From NCBI RefSeq assembly GCF_900100395.1, contig NZ_FNFB01000020.1, forward strand, positions 1-64,000: a DNA stretch of 64,000 nt. Direction: 5' to 3'. Both the position numbers and the translations under genes were made by a program. This document shows positions 13,660 to 22,956 of this stretch, piece by piece. The notes beneath the pieces are model-generated. The model worked only from the letters and a program-made list of their open reading frames with translations, ran no database searches and had not been told where the DNA came from. This DNA is from Nonomuraea maritima. Lineage in GTDB: Bacteria > Actinomycetota > Actinomycetes > Streptosporangiales > Streptosporangiaceae. Each line of letters opens with the position of its first letter. The first letter of the stretch is position 1.

Positions 13660-15447
13660 ATGACGTCCCGTTCCTTCCTCCGGCTGGCACTCGCCGGAGC
13701 CGTCGCCTCGGGAGCGGTCATGCTGACCGTCATCCCGGCGGACGCGAGCAAGAAGCCCTCGACGGTCCCCGTCCGGTTACTGGCACTGAACGACTTCCAC
13801 GGCAACCTCGAACCTCCGACCGGCTCCTCGGGCCGCATGGTGGACGAGAACGGCAACACCGTGGACGCGGGCGGCGCCGCGTACATCGCCACCCACATGA
13901 AGGCCCTGACCGACCGGAACACCATCGCGGTGGCCCAGGGCGACCTCATCGGGGCCTCGCCGCTGATCTCGGCGGCCTACCACGACGAGCCGTCCATCGA
14001 GTTCCTCGGCAAGCTGGGGCTCAAGGTGGCCTCGGTGGGCAACCACGAGTTCGACGAGGGCTACGCCGAGCTGCGCCGCATGATGAAGGGCGGCTGCCAC
14101 CCGGTCGACGGCTGCTCGCCGGCCGGCAGGTGGAAGGGCGCGCCCTTCGACTACGTGGCGGCGAACGTCCTGTTCAAGAACCCGAAGACGCGGACGGACG
14201 CGCTGGACGCGCTCGGCAAGGGGCACAACGGCCAGATCAAGAAGCTGATCGGGTCGTTCGGCGTGCCGGCGTTGCCGCCGGTCAGCGTGAAGTACATCAA
14301 CGGCGTCCCGATCGGTTTCATCGGCCTCGTCACCCAGACCACGCCGAACATCGTCACGAGCGAGGGCATCAAGGACCTCCAGTTCGCGGACGAGGTCAAG
14401 TCGGCGAACGTCGCGTCGAAGCTGCTCTCGATCCTCGGCGTGAAGGCGCAGGTCGTCCTCATGCACGAGGGCGACCAGGTGAACGCGGGCCAGTCGCCGG
14501 ACGCCTGCTCCACCGTCGCGGGGGCGGGCAGCCGCATCGCCACGCAGGTCGACCCGCAGGTCGACCTCATCCTCAGCGGCCACTCCCACCAGGCGTACCT
14601 GTGCACGGTCAAGGACCCGGCGGGTCACGACCGGCTGTACTCGCAGGGCGGCTCGTTCGGACGGGTCATCACGCAGGTCGACCTGAAGGTGGACGTCAAG
14701 AAGCGGGACATCGTCCGCTCCTCCGTCGTCGCCGACAACCACGTGGTGACGCGTACGGTCGAGCCCGACGCCGAGATCTCCGCGCTCGTGCAGACGTGGA
14801 AGGACCGCGTCGCGCCCGTCGCGAACCGGGCGGTCGGCACCATCACCGGCGACATCACCAACAGCCCGGCGCCGTCCGGCGAGTCTCCTCTCGGCAACCT
14901 CATCGCCGACGCGCAGCTGGCCGCCACGAGGACGGGCGGCGACGCCCAGATCGCGCTGATGAACCCCGGCGGCGTGCGCGCCTCGCTGTCGTTCGCGGGC
15001 TCGCCCGCGGGTGAGGGCGACGGGACGGTCACGTACGGCGAGGCGTTCACGGTGCAGCCGTTCAACAACCTCATGCAGGTAGTCACGTTGACCGGGGCGC
15101 AGCTGAAGACGGTGTTGGAGCAGCAGTTCACCGGCGGGCCGAACAACCAGGCGTTCGAGAAGATCCTGCAGCCTTCGGCGAACTTCACCTACACCTACGA
15201 CCGCAGCGCGGCCTGGGGGTCGAAGATCTCCGACATGAAGATCGACGGCGTGCCGGTGACCGACGGCCAGTCGATCCGGGTCGCGGCCAACAACTTCCTC
15301 GTGGGCGGCGGCGACGCGTTCCTCGCCTTCACCGAGGGCACCGACCTGTGGAGCGGCCCGCTGGACATCGACGCCTTCGTCGACCACCTCGGCCAGAACA
15401 ACCCCATCACCCCACCCACCACCAACCGCATCACCGTCGCCGGCTGA
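13660..15447 (+). CDS. Secreted 5'-nucleotidase / 2',3'-cyclic phosphodiesterase (UshA-like)
   Basis: The 595-residue protein has a Sec signal peptide (LRLALAGAVASGAVMLTV, cleavage near PADASK). A calcineurin-like metallophosphatase domain follows with LLALNDFHGNLEP, AQGDLIGASP, GNHEFDEG and SGHSHQAY as metal ligands. The C-terminal 5'-nucleotidase domain starts near residue 390 with LGNLIADAQLAAT, NPGGVRASL and YGEAFTVQPFNNLM. It would release phosphate and nucleosides from nucleotides outside the cell. It lies near the phosphate uptake operon. GATAAT at 13601-13606 is a possible -10 element; I see no PHO box here. Confidence 0.92.
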   Translation: MTSRSFLRLALAGAVASGAVMLTVIPADASKKPSTVPVRLLALNDFHGNLEPPTGSSGRMVDENGNTVDAGGAAYIATHMKALTDRNTIAVAQGDLIGASPLISAAYHDEPSIEFLGKLGLKVASVGNHEFDEGYAELRRMMKGGCHPVDGCSPAGRWKGAPFDYVAANVLFKNPKTRTDALDALGKGHNGQIKKLIGSFGVPALPPVSVKYINGVPIGFIGLVTQTTPNIVTSEGIKDLQFADEVKSANVASKLLSILGVKAQVVLMHEGDQVNAGQSPDACSTVAGAGSRIATQVDPQVDLILSGHSHQAYLCTVKDPAGHDRLYSQGGSFGRVITQVDLKVDVKKRDIVRSSVVADNHVVTRTVEPDAEISALVQTWKDRVAPVANRAVGTITGDITNSPAPSGESPLGNLIADAQLAATRTGGDAQIALMNPGGVRASLSFAGSPAGEGDGTVTYGEAFTVQPFNNLMQVVTLTGAQLKTVLEQQFTGGPNNQAFEKILQPSANFTYTYDRSAAWGSKISDMKIDGVPVTDGQSIRVAANNFLVGGGDAFLAFTEGTDLWSGPLDIDAFVDHLGQNNPITPPTTNRITVAG

Positions 15448-15486
15448 CGCGTGCGGAGCCCGCTCCCGTCGGGGGGCGTAGCAGGC

Positions 15487-15515
15487 AGGGCCCGTTCCCG
15501 CAGGGGGCGGGCCCT
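15487..15515. terminator. Bidirectional terminator hairpin between convergent genes
   Basis: AGGGCCCG pairs with CGGGCCCT around a 13-base loop, placed between the nucleotidase stop and the end of the MazG-like gene. Confidence 0.5.
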
Positions 15516-15823
15516 CAGCCGGTTTTCCGGACCAGCCACTTCCGCTCGACCTCGGCGGCGAGGTCCACGCCGTGGTGGCGGGCCATGAGCACCACGTGAC
15601 ACAGCACGTCGGCCAGCTCCGCGCGGAAGTCCGCGTCGAGCTCCTCGTCCGTACGACCCTTCCGGCGGGCCCGTCCCGTACGCATGAGGAACGCCTGGGT
15701 GAGCTCGCCCATCTCCTCCTGCAGCTTGAGCAGGAACCACGTGTCGTCCCGCTCGACGCCGAGCCGGGCCGCGTACCGGCTGGAGATGGACTCGACCTCA
15801 TCGGAAAGCTCGCGAAGATCCAT
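15515..15823 (-). CDS. MazG-like nucleotide pyrophosphohydrolase
   Basis: A 102-residue single-domain protein of the all-alpha NTP pyrophosphatase superfamily. The metal-binding residues are in LKLQEEMGELTQAFL (ExxE) and FRAELADVLCHVVLMARHHG (ExxD). It resembles the short MazG-like proteins that hydrolyse (d)NTPs for housecleaning. The C-terminal VERKWLVRKTG is basic. It is transcribed in the same direction as the histidine kinase upstream, 16 bases away, and may be cotranscribed with it. Confidence 0.85.
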   Translation of the reverse strand: MDLRELSDEVESISSRYAARLGVERDDTWFLLKLQEEMGELTQAFLMRTGRARRKGRTDEELDADFRAELADVLCHVVLMARHHGVDLAAEVERKWLVRKTG

Positions 15824-15839
15824 GGCCGGAGTGTAGGGC

Positions 15840-17210
15840 TCAGTCGTCCCGGCGGAGTGGGAGAACGACGACGAAGCGGGCGCCGGGCCAGTGGTCGGCC
15901 ACCACGATGCTGCCGCCGTGCGCCGCGACGATCTCCCTGGACAGGGCCAGGCCGAGGCCGCTCCCGCCGGAGTCCTTGGTACGGGCGCTCTCCAGCCTGG
16001 TGAACCGTTCGAACACCCGCTCCCGGTCCTCGGGAGCGATGCCGTCGCCGTCGTCGGTGACGGTCATCGTCACCAGTCCGTCGGCGGTGGACATGGCCAC
16101 GTCGACACGGGTGGCCGCGTGCCGGACGGCGTTGTCGAGCAGATTGGTCAGCAGCCGGTCGAGCTGCAGGGGCGAGCCGAAGACCTCGGCCGTCGGGCAC
16201 AGACGCAGGAACAGCGGGACGCGGGCGCCTTCGCGGGCGCGCGCCTGCTCCTCGACCGCGCGGCGGAGGTCCACCCTCTCCCGGTGCGCGTCGGCGCCCG
16301 CGTCCAGCCGGGCCAGCAGCAGCAGCTCGTCGATGACGGCGGTGAGATGGTCGGCGACGGCCAGGGCCCGCATGCCCGTGAGCTTCCAGTCGGTCTCGTC
16401 GGGGTAGGCGCCGGCCACCTCCAGCTGGGTGCGCAGCGCCGCGACCGGGCTGCGCAGCTCGTGGGAGGCGTCGGCGACGAATCGGCGCTGGGTCTCGGCG
16501 GAACGTTCCAGCCGGTCGAGGGTGTGGTTCGTGACGCGGGCGAGGGTGCTGATCTCGTCGCTGGTCTGCGGTACGGGGACGCGCCGGCTGAGGTCGCGGC
16601 CGGTGATCTCGGCGAGCTCGGCGCTGATGCGCTCGACCGGGCGCAGGGCCGACCCGACGACGGTCCAGGTGATGCCGCCGACGATCGCGAGGGCGAGCGG
16701 GGCTCCGACGAACACGAACGCGTCGAGCCAGGCGAGCGCCCGGTCGACGTCGGACAGGGACGAGGACGCGTACACGATCAGCGGGCCCGAGGAGGTGTGC
16801 ACGGTCATGCCCTTGACCAGGTAGCGGACCTCGGGCTCCGCGCCGATGCGCAGGGTCCGCTGGACGGTCGCGATGGTCCCCTTGTCGTCGGGCCGGAACG
16901 TCGTCATGCCCGCGTCCTGTGCGTCGGTGATGCTGGCGGGGGTGGACGCGACGAGCCTCCCGTCGGGTGTCGTGACGCGGAGGAAGTGGATGCGGGCCTG
17001 CGGCCGCAGCTCGGAGGGCAGCTGACCGGTCTTGGCCTCGGCCGCCGTCCTGCGCACGGCCAGCTCGACCCGGCTGTGGACGACGCCGTAGAGGTTGTCC
17101 GGGACGGTGGACAGGACGAAAGCGCCTCCGACGACGAGGACGACCGCGACGACGAGCATCGCGATCGTGGTCAGGCGTCCGCGCAGCGTTCTCGGAACGA
17201 GTCGCGCCAC
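15840..17210 (-). CDS. Sensor histidine kinase, orphan
   Basis: Two transmembrane segments (LTTIAMLVVAVVLVVGGAFV and a second near residue 165 before GGITWTVVGSALRP) flank an extracytoplasmic sensor region. HAMP, HisKA (VADASHELRSPVAALRTQLE, phosphorylated His) and HATPase_c (LLTNLLDNAVRHA, VTDDGDGIAP, GGSGLGLALSREIVAAHGG) follow. The start GTG 17210 has GGGGGTG 6-8 bases upstream; ATG 17243 is an alternative. About 456 residues. No response regulator gene lies alongside, so its partner is elsewhere in the genome or in trans. The ligand is unknown. Confidence 0.88.
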   Translation of the reverse strand: MARLVPRTLRGRLTTIAMLVVAVVLVVGGAFVLSTVPDNLYGVVHSRVELAVRRTAAEAKTGQLPSELRPQARIHFLRVTTPDGRLVASTPASITDAQDAGMTTFRPDDKGTIATVQRTLRIGAEPEVRYLVKGMTVHTSSGPLIVYASSSLSDVDRALAWLDAFVFVGAPLALAIVGGITWTVVGSALRPVERISAELAEITGRDLSRRVPVPQTSDEISTLARVTNHTLDRLERSAETQRRFVADASHELRSPVAALRTQLEVAGAYPDETDWKLTGMRALAVADHLTAVIDELLLLARLDAGADAHRERVDLRRAVEEQARAREGARVPLFLRLCPTAEVFGSPLQLDRLLTNLLDNAVRHAATRVDVAMSTADGLVTMTVTDDGDGIAPEDRERVFERFTRLESARTKDSGGSGLGLALSREIVAAHGGSIVVADHWPGARFVVVLPLRRDD

Positions 17211-17438
17211 TGATTCACCCCCGAACATCACCGCTCGTGACATCTACCCGTTCCGCGAAACACAGTCTGATGTCTAGTGATCTGCACGTTTACAGATGGC
17301 GATGAAGGTGTCTGGTCACGTTCAGTGTATATACGGCTGTTTGACCGGCAAACGACAGGCGCGCGCTTACGCTCCTGGCGATTCCGCTGTGGGCGAGGGC
17401 GTCTTCCCTCCGCGGGCTCCCACCGCCAGGGTTGGTAC

Positions 17439-18419
17439 ATGAAGCTTCTGGTCCTGGGCGGTACGGAGTTCGTCGGGCGGGCGGTGGTCGAAGAGGCCCT
17501 CGCGATGGGGTGCGAGGTGACGACCTTCAACCGCGGCCGTCACGCGCCCCTTCCTGGGGTGACGGCGTTGAAGGGCGACCGGACGGCCCCGGGCGGGCTC
17601 GCCGAGCTGGAGCGCGGCGAGTGGGACATCGTGGTCGACACCTGGTCGTGGGCGCCGTCGGCGGTCCGCGACTCCGCCGCGCTGCTGGCCGACCGGGCCG
17701 GCCACTACGTCTACGTGTCGAGCCGGTCGGTCCACCCCTTGGTCCCGTTCGGCGCAGACGAGAGCGCCCCGGTGGTGGACGCCTCGGCCGACGACGGCGA
17801 CGGCGACTACGCGCGCAACAAGATGGGCAGCGAGCTGGGGGCCGTGGCGGCGTTCGGGGAGCGCGCGCTGCTGGCCCGCGCGGGCCTCATCCTCGGGCCG
17901 CACGAGAACATCGGGCGGCTGCCGTGGTGGCTGTCCCGCATCGCGCGCGGCGGCCCGGTGGTCGCGCCCGAGCCCGCCGACCTCGGCCTGCAGTACGTCG
18001 ACGCCCGCGACCTCGCGGTGTGGTGCCTGGAGGCGGCCTGGAACGGCGTGGGCGGGGCGTTCAACGTGGTCAGCCCCGCCGGGTTCACCACGATGGCCGA
18101 GCTGCTCGAGACCTGCGTCCGGGTGACCGGGTCCGACGCCGAGCTGCGCTGGACATCGGCCGACCGGCTGCTGACCGAGGGCGTGCGGCCGTGGATCGAC
18201 CTGCCGGTCTGGCTGGTCGGCGACGAGCACGGCTTCCTGCACGGGGGCGACGTGTCGCGGGCGGTCGCGGCGGGGCTGCGGTTCCGTCCGGTGGCGGAGA
18301 CGGTCGCCGACACCTGGGCCTGGCTGCAGAGTGTGGGCGGCTCGGCGCCCCAGCGGCCCGACCGGCCGCAGCTGGGGCTCGACCCGAAGGTGGAGGCGCG
18401 CCTACTGGGCCACGAGTGA
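17439..18419 (+). CDS. NAD-dependent epimerase/dehydratase-type reductase
   Basis: A 326-residue Rossmann-fold protein of the extended SDR class beginning at ATG 17439. MKLLVLGGTEFVGRAVVEEA contains the nucleotide-binding GGTxFVGR. YVSSRSVHPLV and the RNKMGSELG region stand where the Ser/Tyr-x-x-x-Lys catalytic set would be, but the Tyr is Arg-Asn here (DYARNKMG), so Y may be the preceding residue in DYARNK. FNVVSPAGFTTMAELLE is typical of the isoflavone reductase-like/NAD-binding actinomycete group. Substrate unknown. Its last 18 bases overlap the end of the convergent exporter gene. Confidence 0.75.
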   Translation: MKLLVLGGTEFVGRAVVEEALAMGCEVTTFNRGRHAPLPGVTALKGDRTAPGGLAELERGEWDIVVDTWSWAPSAVRDSAALLADRAGHYVYVSSRSVHPLVPFGADESAPVVDASADDGDGDYARNKMGSELGAVAAFGERALLARAGLILGPHENIGRLPWWLSRIARGGPVVAPEPADLGLQYVDARDLAVWCLEAAWNGVGGAFNVVSPAGFTTMAELLETCVRVTGSDAELRWTSADRLLTEGVRPWIDLPVWLVGDEHGFLHGGDVSRAVAAGLRFRPVAETVADTWAWLQSVGGSAPQRPDRPQLGLDPKVEARLLGHE

Positions 18420-19850
18420 GTCGCCGGCCCGCCGATCCTCGTAGAGCGTCCGTACGAGGTCGTAGCAGGCGGCGAGGAGGGCGATCGCGACCGCGACCAC
18501 CACGACGAGAAGCCCGTGACGGAGCGCGGTCCCCCAGCCCTGCCCGAGCGAGCCGAAGAACGTCGAGCCCGCCGCGGCGATGCCGATGGCCGAGCCCAGC
18601 CGCTGGCCCGTCTGCAGCACGCCCGCCGCGCTCCCACCGCCCTCGGGCGGCACCTCGGAGAGCGTGATCGCCTGGTTGGGCGAGATGACGAGTCCGCTGC
18701 CCATGCCCGCCACCAGCAGCGGGAGCGCGGTCGCCCAGCCCACGTGCGGGCCCGGCACCAGGACGGTGGCGCCCATGGTGGCCGAGATCCCGACGATCAC
18801 CATGGCGAGCCCGGTGGCGGTGAGCCGGCGGCCCGCCCGCCACACGAGCCGGCCGCCGACCACGGCGGCCGAGGCCGAGCCGAGCGCGAACGGCGTGACG
18901 GCCAGCCCGGCCAGCAGCGGGCTGTAGCCGTGCCCGTTCTGCAGGTAGAGGGTGAAGGCGAAGAAGATGCCGGTGAACCCGGCGAAGTAGAACAGCGCGA
19001 TCGTCGACCCCAGCCGGTACGACCGCCTGCGGAACAGCTCCAGGTCGATCAGCGGCTCGCGCTTGTAGAGGCGTTCCCACAGCACGAACCCGCCGATGAT
19101 CGCGAACGCCAGCGGCACGAGCAGCCACTTGCCGCCGCCCGCCCACTGGTTGCGCTGGATGAACGGGAGCAGCAGCGCCGCGACGCCCACGCCGAGCAGC
19201 AGCACGCCGACCGGGTCGATGCTCTCGTGTCTTCGGGAGCCCTGTGGCCGGGGCAGTACCCGCCAGGCCACCGGCAGCAGCACGGCCCCGATCGGCAGGT
19301 TCACCAGGAACACCCAGCGCCACCCGTGGTCGGCCCCGAAGGCGGTCACCAGCGCGCCGCCGATCAGTGGCCCGGCGGCCGTGGACACCCCGATGGTGGC
19401 GCCGAGCGCGCCGAAGGCCCGGCCGCGCTCGTACCCCTGGAACATCTGCTGGAGCAGGCCCGACACCTGCGGGTTCAGCATGCCGGCGGCCAGGCCCTGG
19501 ATGAGGCGGGCCACGATGAGCATGTGCATGTTCATGGCGAAGCCGCAGGCGGCGCTCGCCAGGGTGAAGAGCACCACGCCCCACAGGAACATCGTGCGCC
19601 GGCTCCTCGCGTCCCCGAGCCGGCCGGCCGGGACGAGGAGGAGGCCGAACGTGAGCGCGTAGCCGGACAGCGTCCACTGCAGGCCGTCGTCGGAGGCGGC
19701 GAGCCCGCTGCGGATCGACGGCAGCGCCACGTTGACGATGCTGACGTCGAGACCGGTCATGAACGCGGCCGTCAGGCACAGGGCGAGCGCGCGGCTTCGC
19801 GTGTCGGACCCGGCTCCCCGTGCGGTGCCTGCAGCCATGCTCACGAGCAT
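18402..19850 (-). CDS. MFS drug exporter, DHA2 (14-TM) family
   Basis: A 482-residue membrane protein with about 14 hydrophobic segments. DHA2 marks are present: FMTGLDVSIVNVALPSIRS (motif D1-like), LLVPAGRLGDARSRRTMFLW (motif A), and LIQGLAAGMLNPQVSGLLQQ followed by GATIGVSTAAGPLIGGALV (motif C). These pumps use the proton gradient to expel drugs or metabolites. Starts at ATG 19850, GTG 19844 and ATG 19838 are all possible; GGGGG lies 7 bases before the GTG. A palindrome at 19862-19890 just upstream may be an operator, but no regulator gene is adjacent. Confidence 0.88.
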   Translation of the reverse strand: MLVSMAAGTARGAGSDTRSRALALCLTAAFMTGLDVSIVNVALPSIRSGLAASDDGLQWTLSGYALTFGLLLVPAGRLGDARSRRTMFLWGVVLFTLASAACGFAMNMHMLIVARLIQGLAAGMLNPQVSGLLQQMFQGYERGRAFGALGATIGVSTAAGPLIGGALVTAFGADHGWRWVFLVNLPIGAVLLPVAWRVLPRPQGSRRHESIDPVGVLLLGVGVAALLLPFIQRNQWAGGGKWLLVPLAFAIIGGFVLWERLYKREPLIDLELFRRRSYRLGSTIALFYFAGFTGIFFAFTLYLQNGHGYSPLLAGLAVTPFALGSASAAVVGGRLVWRAGRRLTATGLAMVIVGISATMGATVLVPGPHVGWATALPLLVAGMGSGLVISPNQAITLSEVPPEGGGSAAGVLQTGQRLGSAIGIAAAGSTFFGSLGQGWGTALRHGLLVVVVAVAIALLAACYDLVRTLYEDRRAGDSLVAQ

Positions 19851-19861
19851 CCCCCGTCACC

Positions 19862-19890
19862 AGCAATAGTGATTTTTCATCACAAATGCT
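19862..19890. promoter_or_regulatory. AT-rich palindrome upstream of the exporter
   Basis: Nested inverted repeats: AGCA/TGCT outside and GTGAT/ATCAC inside, around TTTTC, lying 12-40 bases before the start region. It is the AT-richest spot nearby and well placed for a repressor. Confidence 0.45.
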
Positions 19891-20352
19891 GGAAAAGGAT
19901 CGGTGGTGGACATATTGACGATCGAAAGAAACGCTACCAATCGCCAGCAAACACCACAGATCACTTAAAGATCGAGAAAGGCCGCAGAACGCGACTACCG
20001 TGACCGAAGTGAGGCCGTGAGACGGCGGTGACCCGCTGAACCCCCACCCACGAGACCAAGGTCACGCCGCAAAGAAAGCAAAATAATGCCCGAACCTGTC
20101 ACACGCTCGCCAAACGTGATTAACACAACAAGGCCACCACCCGGCGCCCGCGGGCCCACGGCCCGACCGAACAAAGTCCCGTACCGGCCTTGCGGGCTCG
20201 GCGACGTGTGGAGTGGTGGGTGCGCTCGACCAGACAGCGAGGACGGCCACCGGATGGCCGGGCGACCCCGCCTCCCCGCGGCCCGCCGCGCTTCCCCGCC
20301 TCCCCGCGGACCGCCGGGCTTCCCCGCTTCCCCCACGGGCCGTCGGACTCGG
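19891..20352. other. Gene-free stretch between exporter promoter and alkylsulfatase homologue
   Basis: About 460 bases without a credible gene. The first 220 bases are unusually AT-rich for this genome (for example AAAGAAAGCAAAATAATG at 20072), and the rest is GC-rich with proline/arginine-coding simple sequence in several frames. No RNA structure or repeat stood out. Confidence 0.4.
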
Positions 20353-22164
20353 TCAGGCGGTGACGACGGCGAAGTCCGGGACCGGGTGGTCGAGGACGGA
20401 TACCAGGCGCCGGAGGACGCCGGTGTCGCCCTCACGTTCCACGCCCTCGACGCCCTTGCCGGACAACAGGCCGACGAGCTGGGCCTTCGTCAGCCGCAAC
20501 GTGAGATCGGCAGTCTCGTCGCGGGGCTCCGCCTCCTGGATGAGGACGCCGTTGGCCAGGGTCGTCCGGCGGCGCTCCCCCAGGTCCGTCAGGTGCCAGT
20601 CGATCGACAGGCGCTCGTTCCAGGCGCGCGGCCCGTCCACGCGGATGGCGATGGAGTCGAAGATCTGCTCCACCGACAGCGCCGCCAGGAAGTCGGCGGG
20701 GGGCTGGTCCACGTCGGCCGGCACGATGCCGTCCGACAGCTCCAGCGCCCCGGTCAGGTAGACGTTGCGCCAGGTGGCGTTCCGCGAGCCGCGGCCGAGC
20801 CTCGTGTAGACCTCGACCAGCAGGTCGCGGGCCTCCTTGTTGCCCTCGTCCGCGAAGACCGCGTGGTTGAGCAGCTGGGCCGCGAAGCGCAGGTCGCCCT
20901 CACGGACGTAGCGCCGGGCCAGCTCGACCACGGCCGCCCCGCCCCCGAGACACGCGACGTACCGGACGGCGCTCTCCTTCGGCGGGTGCTCCCACAGGTG
21001 CGCGGGGTTGCCGTCGAACCAGCCGAGGTAGCGCTGGTAGACCGCGAGGACGTTGTGGCTGAGCGAGCCGGAGCAGCCGTGCGCCTGCCAGACGTGCTCC
21101 AGCGCCGGCGGCAACCGCAGGGCCTCGGCGATCTCCGCCCCGGTGAACCCCTTGTTGAGCAGGCGCAGCGTCTGGTCGTGCAGGTAGGCGTACAGGTCGC
21201 GCTGCTGCGACAGGAAGCGCTCGACGCGGTCGCGTCCCCACGTGGGCCAGTGGTGCGAGGCGAGCGCGACGTCGGCGCGGTCGGCGAACAGCGCGATGGC
21301 CTCGGTCAGGTACCGCGCCGAGGCGCGGGCGTCGCGGACGGCGCCCCCGCACGCCGGCAGCATGCCGTGCCGGCCGCGGGTGGCGTTCCCGGACAGGCAC
21401 AGGGCACGGTGGCCGGGGAGGAACACATTGGCGTCCGCGGGCGTCTCGGCGTCGGGGGTGAGCTGGAAGACCATGGTGACGCCGTCGACCGTCGCCTCCT
21501 CGCCGGTGCGCTGGATCTCGGCGGTGGGCTCGATCAGCGACATGGTGCCCCGGGAGACCGCCATGCCGAGGCCCGCGCCGATCCGTCCCTCCGGCGAGTG
21601 CGGCAGGGCGGCGCCGTACAGGTAGACGCCCCGGCGGGTACGGGCGGGGCCCGCGTAGACGTTGTCCACCACGGCGTGCTCCATGAACCCCCGGGGCGCC
21701 AGGACGGGCACGCCTCCGTCGGTGACGCCGCGCACGCCGCCGAAGTGGTCGGCGTGGGAGCGCGTGTAGACGACGCCGGTGACGGGACGCGGCCCGCGGT
21801 GGGCGCGGTAGAGCTTCAGCGCGGCCGCGGCGCACTCGGTGGACAGGAGCGGGTCGATGACGACGACACCGTGTTCGCCCTCGACCAGGGTCATGTTCGA
21901 CACGTCGAGCCCGCGCACCTGGTAGACGCCGTCCGTGACCTCGTACAGGCCCTGGCGGGCGCAGAGCTGCCCCTGGCGCCACAGGCCCGGCTGGGCGGTG
22001 TCCGGGCAGCCCTCCCGCAGGAAGTCGTACGCGTCACCGTCCCACACGACCCTGCCGTCGAGGGTCTTGATCACTGCCGGGCTGAGCTTCGCGACGAACC
22101 CGCGGTCGGCATCCTCGAAGTCGCCCATGTCGTGCCATGGAAGGTCTGCCATGCCAAGCCGCAT
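20353..22164 (-). CDS. Alkylsulfatase-family metallo-beta-lactamase-fold protein with altered zinc ligands
   Basis: About 603 residues with the three-domain layout of SdsA1/BDS1-type alkylsulfatases: MBL fold (to about 320), dimerisation domain (HHWPTWGRDRVERFLSQQRD onward, KGFTGAEIAE) and C-terminal SCP2-like domain (from about 480). The family hydrolyses primary or secondary alkyl sulfates with two zinc ions. Here the HxHxDH motif reads TRSHADHFGG, so the first His is Arg135, and the segment normally ENATH reads GNATR, so the zinc-ligand Glu is Gly259. Asp139, His140, Glu240 and the HHWP histidines remain. Activity is therefore doubtful or altered. Start at 22164 or 22152. Confidence 0.88.
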   Translation of the reverse strand: MRLGMADLPWHDMGDFEDADRGFVAKLSPAVIKTLDGRVVWDGDAYDFLREGCPDTAQPGLWRQGQLCARQGLYEVTDGVYQVRGLDVSNMTLVEGEHGVVVIDPLLSTECAAAALKLYRAHRGPRPVTGVVYTRSHADHFGGVRGVTDGGVPVLAPRGFMEHAVVDNVYAGPARTRRGVYLYGAALPHSPEGRIGAGLGMAVSRGTMSLIEPTAEIQRTGEEATVDGVTMVFQLTPDAETPADANVFLPGHRALCLSGNATRGRHGMLPACGGAVRDARASARYLTEAIALFADRADVALASHHWPTWGRDRVERFLSQQRDLYAYLHDQTLRLLNKGFTGAEIAEALRLPPALEHVWQAHGCSGSLSHNVLAVYQRYLGWFDGNPAHLWEHPPKESAVRYVACLGGGAAVVELARRYVREGDLRFAAQLLNHAVFADEGNKEARDLLVEVYTRLGRGSRNATWRNVYLTGALELSDGIVPADVDQPPADFLAALSVEQIFDSIAIRVDGPRAWNERLSIDWHLTDLGERRRTTLANGVLIQEAEPRDETADLTLRLTKAQLVGLLSGKGVEGVEREGDTGVLRRLVSVLDHPVPDFAVVTA

Positions 22165-22248
22165 GCCCCGGGATCCATGCCGAGTAGCTCAATGAAGTGC
22201 CCCTAATAGGATGAATCTTGGCAAGGCGCATGATCAGCGGGGGGACCG

Positions 22249-22905
22249 ATGGACGCGTGCGTGTTCGACCTCGACGGGGTGCTCGTCGACAGCGAGCCGG
22301 TCTGGGAAGAGGTCAGGCGGGCCTTCGTCGCCGACCACGGCGGCACGTGGCAGCCCGACACGCAGTCGAGGCTCATGGGCATGAACACCTCCGAGTGGGC
22401 CGCCTACCTGCGCGAACTCGGCGTCAGGATGGAGCCGGACGAGATCGCGCGCGGAGTGGTGGCGCAGATGGCGGCGCGCTACCGGGACGAGGTGCCGCTC
22501 ATGCCGGGGGCGGTGGCCGCGGTCCGGCGGCTGTCGGACGCGGGCACGCTGGGGCTGGCGAGCTCGTCCCCGAGGCAGTTGATCGACGTGGTGCTGGACG
22601 CGGCCGGACTGACGGAGTGCTTCGCGGCCACCGTCTCCACCGAGGAGGTGCCGCGCGGCAAGCCGGCGCCCGACGGCTACCTGGAGGCCGCCCGCCGCCT
22701 CGGGGTGGATCCGCGCGGCTGCGTGGCCGTCGAGGACTCCAGCAACGGACTGCGCTCGGCGCACGCGGCCGGCATGCGCGTGATCGCCGTACCGCACCCG
22801 CGCTACCCGCCCGCGCCGGACGCGCTCGCTCTCGCCTGGCGCGTCGTTCCCGCGCTCGACGCGCTCACCCCCGAGTCGCTGACCTGGGTAAAAAGTCCGG
22901 ATTAA
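22249..22905 (+). CDS. HAD-superfamily hydrolase, beta-phosphoglucomutase-like
   Basis: A 218-residue subclass I HAD protein. Motif I is CVFDLDGVLVDSEPVWEEVR with both catalytic Asps, motif II is LASSSPRQL, motif III is RGKPAPDGYLEAARRLGV, and motif IV is CVAVEDSSNGLRSAHAAGM. The helical cap after motif I and the DGVLVDSE wording are those of phosphatase/phosphoglucomutase-like members acting on small sugar phosphates. The exact substrate cannot be read. It is divergent from the alkylsulfatase-like gene and 51 bases upstream of the PRPP-synthetase paralogue. Confidence 0.88.
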   Translation: MDACVFDLDGVLVDSEPVWEEVRRAFVADHGGTWQPDTQSRLMGMNTSEWAAYLRELGVRMEPDEIARGVVAQMAARYRDEVPLMPGAVAAVRRLSDAGTLGLASSSPRQLIDVVLDAAGLTECFAATVSTEEVPRGKPAPDGYLEAARRLGVDPRGCVAVEDSSNGLRSAHAAGMRVIAVPHPRYPPAPDALALAWRVVPALDALTPESLTWVKSPD

Positions 22906-22956
22906 GGGTGTCCGCACCGACTGTCGGAAAAGTCGGGTGACTACCATGGGGAAACC

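Noticed and set aside
13777..16200. An 807-codon open frame on the minus strand
   Set aside because: It is antisense to the 5'-nucleotidase, the MazG-like gene and the kinase end, is extremely rich in Arg/Asp/Val with no motif, and arises from GC-rich third positions.
17245..17438. Regulatory RNA between the kinase and the epimerase
   Set aside because: The stretch is AT-richer and must hold two divergent promoters, but no conserved stem or known motif could be made out.
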